In this document: positions 60,340 to 64,000 of the stretch, piece by piece | How positions within the stretch are numbered: the stretch's first letter is position 1 | Layout: the number at the start of each line of letters is the position of its first letter | Origin: Helianthus annuus | Taxonomy: Eukaryota > Streptophyta > Magnoliopsida > Asterales > Asteraceae | Assembly (NCBI RefSeq): GCF_002127325.2 | Contig: NC_035433.2 | Span: 130,208,695-130,272,694 of the forward strand | Length of the DNA: 64,000 nt | Direction of reading: 5' to 3' | Notes under the pieces: generated by a model | What the model was told of the DNA's origin: nothing | Database searches by the model: none | What the model saw: only the letters and a program-made list of their open reading frames with translations | Translations under genes and position numbers: made by a program

Positions 60340-61720
60340 TGTTGGAAAAATAGGTGAAAATAGCATTTTTCACAAATATAGTAAAATGATTTTTTCCTAT
60401 TTTGGACTAGAAATAAATATAATAAAATGAGCGGGTTTTATATATTTATTTGTGGGTTTGTGTTCTATGTTGCAAGAGCTTTGCAACGAACTAAACCACG
60501 TCCAAAACGGAGCTAAGATGAATGAGATATCGATGCTCAAAGTTGGGTGTTTGAAACATTGAATGCTGAAACAAAAGGGAAAGTAGCACCTTGTCCCACA
60601 TCGGAGGTGAGATGGAACTTAAATGGGTATTTAAGGTGGAACTCTCCATCCTTATTGTTTCATGGAAGCACACACTAGTGTCCTCGCGAAGGGTGCGGAG
60701 CACCCTAACTCGCGCTCGCGCTCGCGCTCGCGTGGCGTGGGCGATGAGGCGCAATGTGGCGCTTTGATGGCGCACTTTGCACTTCGCACGCTCGCATCGC
60801 CGCGAGCAACTTGAGAGTCGCCTTTGTATTTTTTACCACCTGCGCGTGGTGGATCACAGAGGCTGCAAGGACCAAGTAGTGAAATGGCGTGCGGGTTCGA
60901 AGCGCGTGACGTGGCAGTCCGCGCGCGAGTACACGTGGCATGGAGGCGCGCGGTTGCGCGCATGGTGCTTGGGTCCTGATGTGTCGTGCGCGGCGCACCA
61001 GAGTGAGCCAATACGGCGCGACTGTGTGGCGTGCTCGTATAGGCTCACAGGTGACGTGGCGCACGCGCGCATGGACCTGGGACAGTGTGGGGCGCACGCG
61101 CGCATGGCAGTGAGCCAAGAGGACGCACCGCGCATGAGCGTGCAGACCTGCGCGCGCACCAGTGTTTTTTGCGCGCGCTCGCGCAGAAGCTTCCAGCATT
61201 GAATGACAGTGCAGTTTCAGTCCAGCTTCGTAACTGACGAGTTAACAGGCTTTGACTGAGAATTAAATGACGTATTAAATTGCATTGAAGACGTTTAATG
61301 CAATTTAAACCTCTCATTTAATTCGTTTTTGGCTGTTTCAAACCGAGCTGTATAAATACAGCTCCATACCTTGCTGTAGCGGATACTACGAAAACCCAGC
61401 AATACAACAGCACTTGCAATTCTCTCCACACATCCTACTAATCTTCTTCTTACATTCATCAAGGTAACCTTCGGGTTGTAGGCGAACTCCGACAGTACTA
61501 CTGCTCCGGCTGTTGTACCCTGGGAAACAAAACGAGTACTCTTGGGAGACTCGGAATTTATTTTAAGGGAAGCGTGAGTACACATGACTCAGCCCCCCTT
61601 TCTTGTATTGTCTTTTATTTCAGTTGTAATTGTAATAGTTGTTAGCTTTCTAATTTCTGTATTGTAATCAGTTAATAAAATTTGTTTATTTTATTTATTA
61701 TTACGCGAAAGGTTCATACA
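60340..61720 (+). repeat. 3' LTR of Copia-2
   Basis: 1381 bp, diverged from the 5' copy mostly in the CG-rich part, where gcgctcgcgctcgc replaces gcgcgcgcgcgc. Ends ggttcataca before ttttg. Confidence 0.92.
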
Positions 61721-62180
61721 TTTTGCACCATTAATTTGCCCAAATCTATCATTCAATTCTTTCCACAATTGACTAGCTGTTTTAACGTACAAAACACTCT
61801 CTCCGATCTTTCTTGATAAAGTGTTAATAATCCATGAGATTACCATGTCGTTACATCGACTCCACAGGCTAGGGTTTGTAGAAATTGTGACAGATCCATC
61901 AACAAATCCGAATTTGTTCTTCGCAGATAGTGCAATAGACATCGCTCTTTTCCAAGATCCAAATCCAGTGCCATCGAATTGTTTGGAGACAAGAATCATC
62001 CCTGGATGATCAGAGGGATGAAGAAACAGAGGATTCGAAGAATCCATTGGAGGAATCAGTTGAGAATTCGCCATAAGAACAAGACGAACGAATCAAAATA
62101 AGAACGAAGATGAAAGGAACGATTGAAGAATGCGGAAACGAAAGAAATGAAGATTCAAGCACAGAATCGAGAGCAAATTT

Positions 62181-62192
62181 GCTCTGATACCA
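62181..62192 (-). other. Primer-binding site of Copia-1
   Basis: The minus strand reads tggtatcagagc directly against the 5' LTR, the standard initiator tRNA-Met match. Confidence 0.93.
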
Positions 62193-62351
62193 TGTTGTTT
62201 TGAACGAACAAGAAGGGGAAAATTTCTCTGATGATCTTATTGAATACAGGAAACAAAATATATACAGCCCTAAAACAGACTAACGGAAAAGTAACAAAAC
62301 TAACTAACTAACAAAACGTCGTTAAATAACTATCTACAAATATAACCAACA
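62193..62351 (-). repeat. 5' LTR of Copia-1
   Basis: 159 bp beginning tgttgttttgaacg and ending aaccaaca, adjacent to the primer-binding site on its inner side. Confidence 0.9.
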
Positions 62352-62826
62352 AAATGAGCCTTGTATTCCAGGTTCGAGCTTGGGCTCAATAACTAAACGA
62401 GCTCTATTTCAGGCTGGAGCTCGGGCTCGTTAAAGTTCGGATCGTTCGAGCTTTTAACCGAGCCAATCATCTCGAGTAGCACTCGAGTCTCTGAGATTGT
62501 TTACACCCCTATTATATATGAATTATTGTTGTTTTTTAAGAAATAAATACTTGAAATATAGAATAAAAAATTAGAATATATCTTAATAAACAGTCATAAA
62601 TTAAAAACTAAACTTATTTACTGGGCTTGACGTGTTTGTAGGTAGAATCCGATATGAATCCAAAAATCTGACAAGAATACCTTATGTACATTTTCATATT
62701 TTTGTAACTAAAAAATAGTCGGTTGGTTTAAGTTATGACAGATCATATTTCTTTTTTTTTTCTATAGAAGTTTATAAAAACAAAAATGAACCGTTAAATA
62801 GGTCCATCTATAAACATCACGAACAT

Positions 62827-63028
62827 CAGGGGCGTAGCTTTCAAAGGGCCAGGAGGCGCCCGACCCTCCGAACTTTTTGCTCAATAATGTTATGTATGTA
62901 TGTTTCGTATAGAATTTTTTAGGTATATACGTTTTCGACCCTCGGTTTTATAAAAAAAATTACTTATATAGAATTTTTAGGTTAAGTGACTTCCGACCCC
63001 TGATAGAAATTTTTAAGCTTCGCCACTG
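62827..63028. mobile_element. Short hAT-type MITE
   Basis: Termini caggggcgtagctt and (complement of right end) cagtggcgaagctt. The flanks acgaacat and agtaacat agree at six of eight positions. It is 202 bp and non-coding, 370 bp upstream of the TPR-like gene. Confidence 0.75.
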
Positions 63029-63399
63029 AGTAACATGACATGTTATATGGATTTTTTAAGAGAGGCCTAAATTCAAGATTTTGAATTTACACTTTAAAAC
63101 TTCAATAACTTAAAATAGAAAACTAGTGAAAGTCTCCATTTGTAGCTTTTTTTCTGGATCTCCCATTTCTTTATTTTCTTGGAAATAAAAATTACTTAAA
63201 AAATAATCAAAGATCACTTCTCAGAAAGAAGCTCCCAACACCACACACACACACCCTCTTCAGTCTTCTCTAAAAGCCACACCACATATATTTCATTCAA
63301 ACATAATCTTTTTTCTGGTATCTTGATTAGTTTCTTTCAATCTCACTTTGTGGAACCCAATTTGATTGCTCTCACTTTCTGTCCAATAAATCAAGATTA
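63029..63399 (+). promoter_or_regulatory. Promoter and 5' UTR region of the TPR-like gene
   Basis: Holds a short CA repeat (63242-63254), a catatatttc motif near 63285 that may be the TATA box, and a CT-rich leader. No other element recognised. Confidence 0.4.
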
Positions 63400-63651
63400 A
63401 TGTTGCACACAGAGCCATCATTCTCTGTTTATGCAGATGAAGAGGGGTTGATCAATATTGAGAAAGTGGATTTGAAGGTTGAAAAAGGGAGTGATGAGTT
63501 CACTTTTGCAAAGAATTTGAGTGAATTTGACAAGTTGGCTATTATTGTGGGAAAAGAAGAAGATGAAGATGTTGTGGATGATTATAAGAAGATGGTTGAT
63601 CAAGATCCTTCAAACCCTGTGTTCCTGAAGAACTATGCTCATCTTTTGCAG
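63400..63651 (+). CDS. TPR-like superfamily protein, first exon (partial)
   Basis: 84 codons from ATG 63400 to donor gtaata at 63652, phase 0. The N-terminus is followed by an acidic region (GKEEDEDVVDD) and then DYKKMVDQDPSNPVFLKNYA, the typical first half of a tetratricopeptide helix pair in plant TPR-like proteins whose repeats continue in the next exon. Such proteins are thought to be protein-interaction scaffolds; the partner is unknown. The rest lies beyond the window. Assignment is from the repeat signature only. Confidence 0.7.
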
Positions 63652-64000
63652 GTAATAATATTATCACAATTAAAAAAAAACAAAGTTGTCACTTGTTGGT
63701 AGGGCCGGCTCAACATTTTTCGGGTTGTAAAATGAATCTTAAAGTTGTGGTTTACAAAAGTAATTATTTTGCTTATAATAATAAGGATAAATTACACTTT
63801 TCGTCCTTTATGTTTGTAGCGGGTTGCAATGGACTTAAAATTTAAAATGAGCATCATTACTCGATTTAAAATGAGCATGATCTGCAAGTAAACTTCTCTC
63901 ATTGGAGTCTTAATTAACTTTACTGTATAGCAACTTGAATATAAATGCGAATTTGAAAATAAGTGAAATTATTGTGTAGCACCTTGAATATAAATGCAAA
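63652..64000 (+). other. Intron 1 (start) of the TPR-like gene
   Basis: Non-coding. The phrases agggccggctcaac (63702) and ggataaattacacttttcgtcc (63784) look like starts of MITEs of the fold-back or hAT kinds, but the other ends lie outside the window. Confidence 0.5.

Larger units (their letters stand above)
46271..61720 (+). mobile_element. Copia-2: Ty1/Copia element with 1.38-kb LTRs, split by a non-coding LTR element
   Basis: LTRs 46271-47650 and 60340-61720 and the perfect target duplication ttttg (46266-46270 and 61721-61725). The LTRs differ at many positions, including an indel of about 20 bp near 46725/60795 and changes in the CG repeats, so it is older than the Gypsy insertions. 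The coding region has several stops. No standard tRNA-Met primer-binding site is seen after the 5' LTR. Confidence 0.92.
41558..62074 (-). pseudogene. Copia-1 gag-pol, broken by insertions and frameshifts
   Basis: Gag begins with ATG at 62074 and continues to 61726. Past Copia-2 it resumes at 46265. This part holds the zinc knuckle CSHCKKPGHSVNKC and a protease with WIIDTGANDHM. After the hAT insertion (45198-44350) come the integrase (44253-42838, with CEICPLARQHRLPF and TIVDDFTRVTW), the RT (42832-42404, with VYVDDILLTG) and an RNase H (42237-41558, ending in the usual KHIDLDCHFVREKL). Frame changes occur near 42835, between 42237 and 42404, and near 41845. At the Copia-2 site the frame is continuous once the 5-bp duplication is discounted, so that insertion hit an open gag frame. 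Confidence 0.88.
41385..62351 (-). mobile_element. Copia-1: Ty1/Copia element with short LTRs, carrying two later insertions
   Basis: LTRs of 159 bp (41385-41543 and 62193-62351) differ at about four sites. The flanks aaacg and aaatg are a target duplication with one change. On the minus strand the order is 5' LTR, primer-binding site, gag, protease, integrase, RT, RNase H, a polypurine tract with about 16 G, and 3' LTR. It is interrupted by a hAT element (44350-45198) in the protease-integrase region and by Copia-2 (46271-61720) in gag. It is the oldest retrotransposon of this nest. Confidence 0.9.
41105..62511. mobile_element. hAT-type MITE split by the Copia nest
   Basis: Fragments 41105-41384 and 62357-62511 together make a small element. 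Termini tagcggtgtaaac and (complement of the right end) taggggtgtaaac are flanked by tttaatat (41097-41104) and ttatatat (62512-62519), a slightly decayed 8-bp duplication. The interior repeats gagctcg motifs. Everything between the fragments is Copia-1 and its contents. Confidence 0.75.

Noticed and set aside
17411..62192. tRNA-like sequences gctctgatacca at three places as tRNA genes
   Set aside because: They are 12-16 bp primer-binding sites next to LTRs; no cloverleaf is present. The SINE A/B boxes also do not form a complete tRNA.

Overview
This is a plant nuclear genome window. It has spliced host genes with GT-AG introns, AT-rich intergenic DNA, and mostly nested transposable elements. 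The leucine-pathway enzyme, the Aux/IAA gene and the retrotransposon lineages (Tekay-like and Tat-like Ty3/Gypsy, Ty1/Copia, hAT, PIF/Harbinger, Helitron, SINE) fit a eudicot with a medium to large genome. An asterid, probably Asteraceae, is my inference from general familiarity with such repeats; I could not search for it.

Only three host genes are visible, all near the edges. (1) 556-921 (+): the last two exons of the large subunit of 3-isopropylmalate dehydratase, running in from the left. (2) 2220-4808 (-): a complete four-exon Aux/IAA auxin-response repressor of 221 residues, IAA26/IAA18-like, with a fold-back MITE, a TAA microsatellite and a poly-T tract in intron 1. (3) 63400-63651 (+): the first exon of a TPR-like protein, running off to the right. 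Two SINEs lie upstream of the Aux/IAA gene.

Between them are two large nests. Nest A (8384-33393): a PIF/Harbinger element (TAA target duplication, 15-bp inverted termini) carries a two-exon ORF1-type Myb/trihelix gene. A Tat-lineage Gypsy element (8725-31712) sits inside exon 1 of that gene. A nearly pristine Tekay-like Gypsy element (9873-19919) sits inside the Tat element. The Tat element carries, antisense to gag-pol, a six-exon gene with its own TATA box. It is damaged by a nonsense codon in the antisense gene and a frameshift at the start of the reverse transcriptase. The Tekay-like element has an uninterrupted gag-pol frame plus a separate short 5' gag exon.

Nest B (41105-62511): a hAT-type MITE is split by Copia-1 (41385-62351, minus strand). 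Copia-1 is in turn split by a hAT element (44350-45198) and by Copia-2 (46271-61720, plus strand). Copia-2 is split by a non-coding LTR element (LARD-like, 52505-60150). LTR divergence falls with nesting depth, as expected. Exact target duplications can be read for nearly every layer.

Between the nests (33.4-41.1 kb) are a hAT MITE with a perfect 8-bp duplication, a non-autonomous Helitron with a tandem array of its 3' hairpin, a solo LTR related to the Tat element, a Tourist-like MITE and a fold-back element. The least explained structures are in the non-coding LTR element: an array of hairpins with a conserved loop and different, compensating stems, and a second pair of such hairpins in its LTRs.
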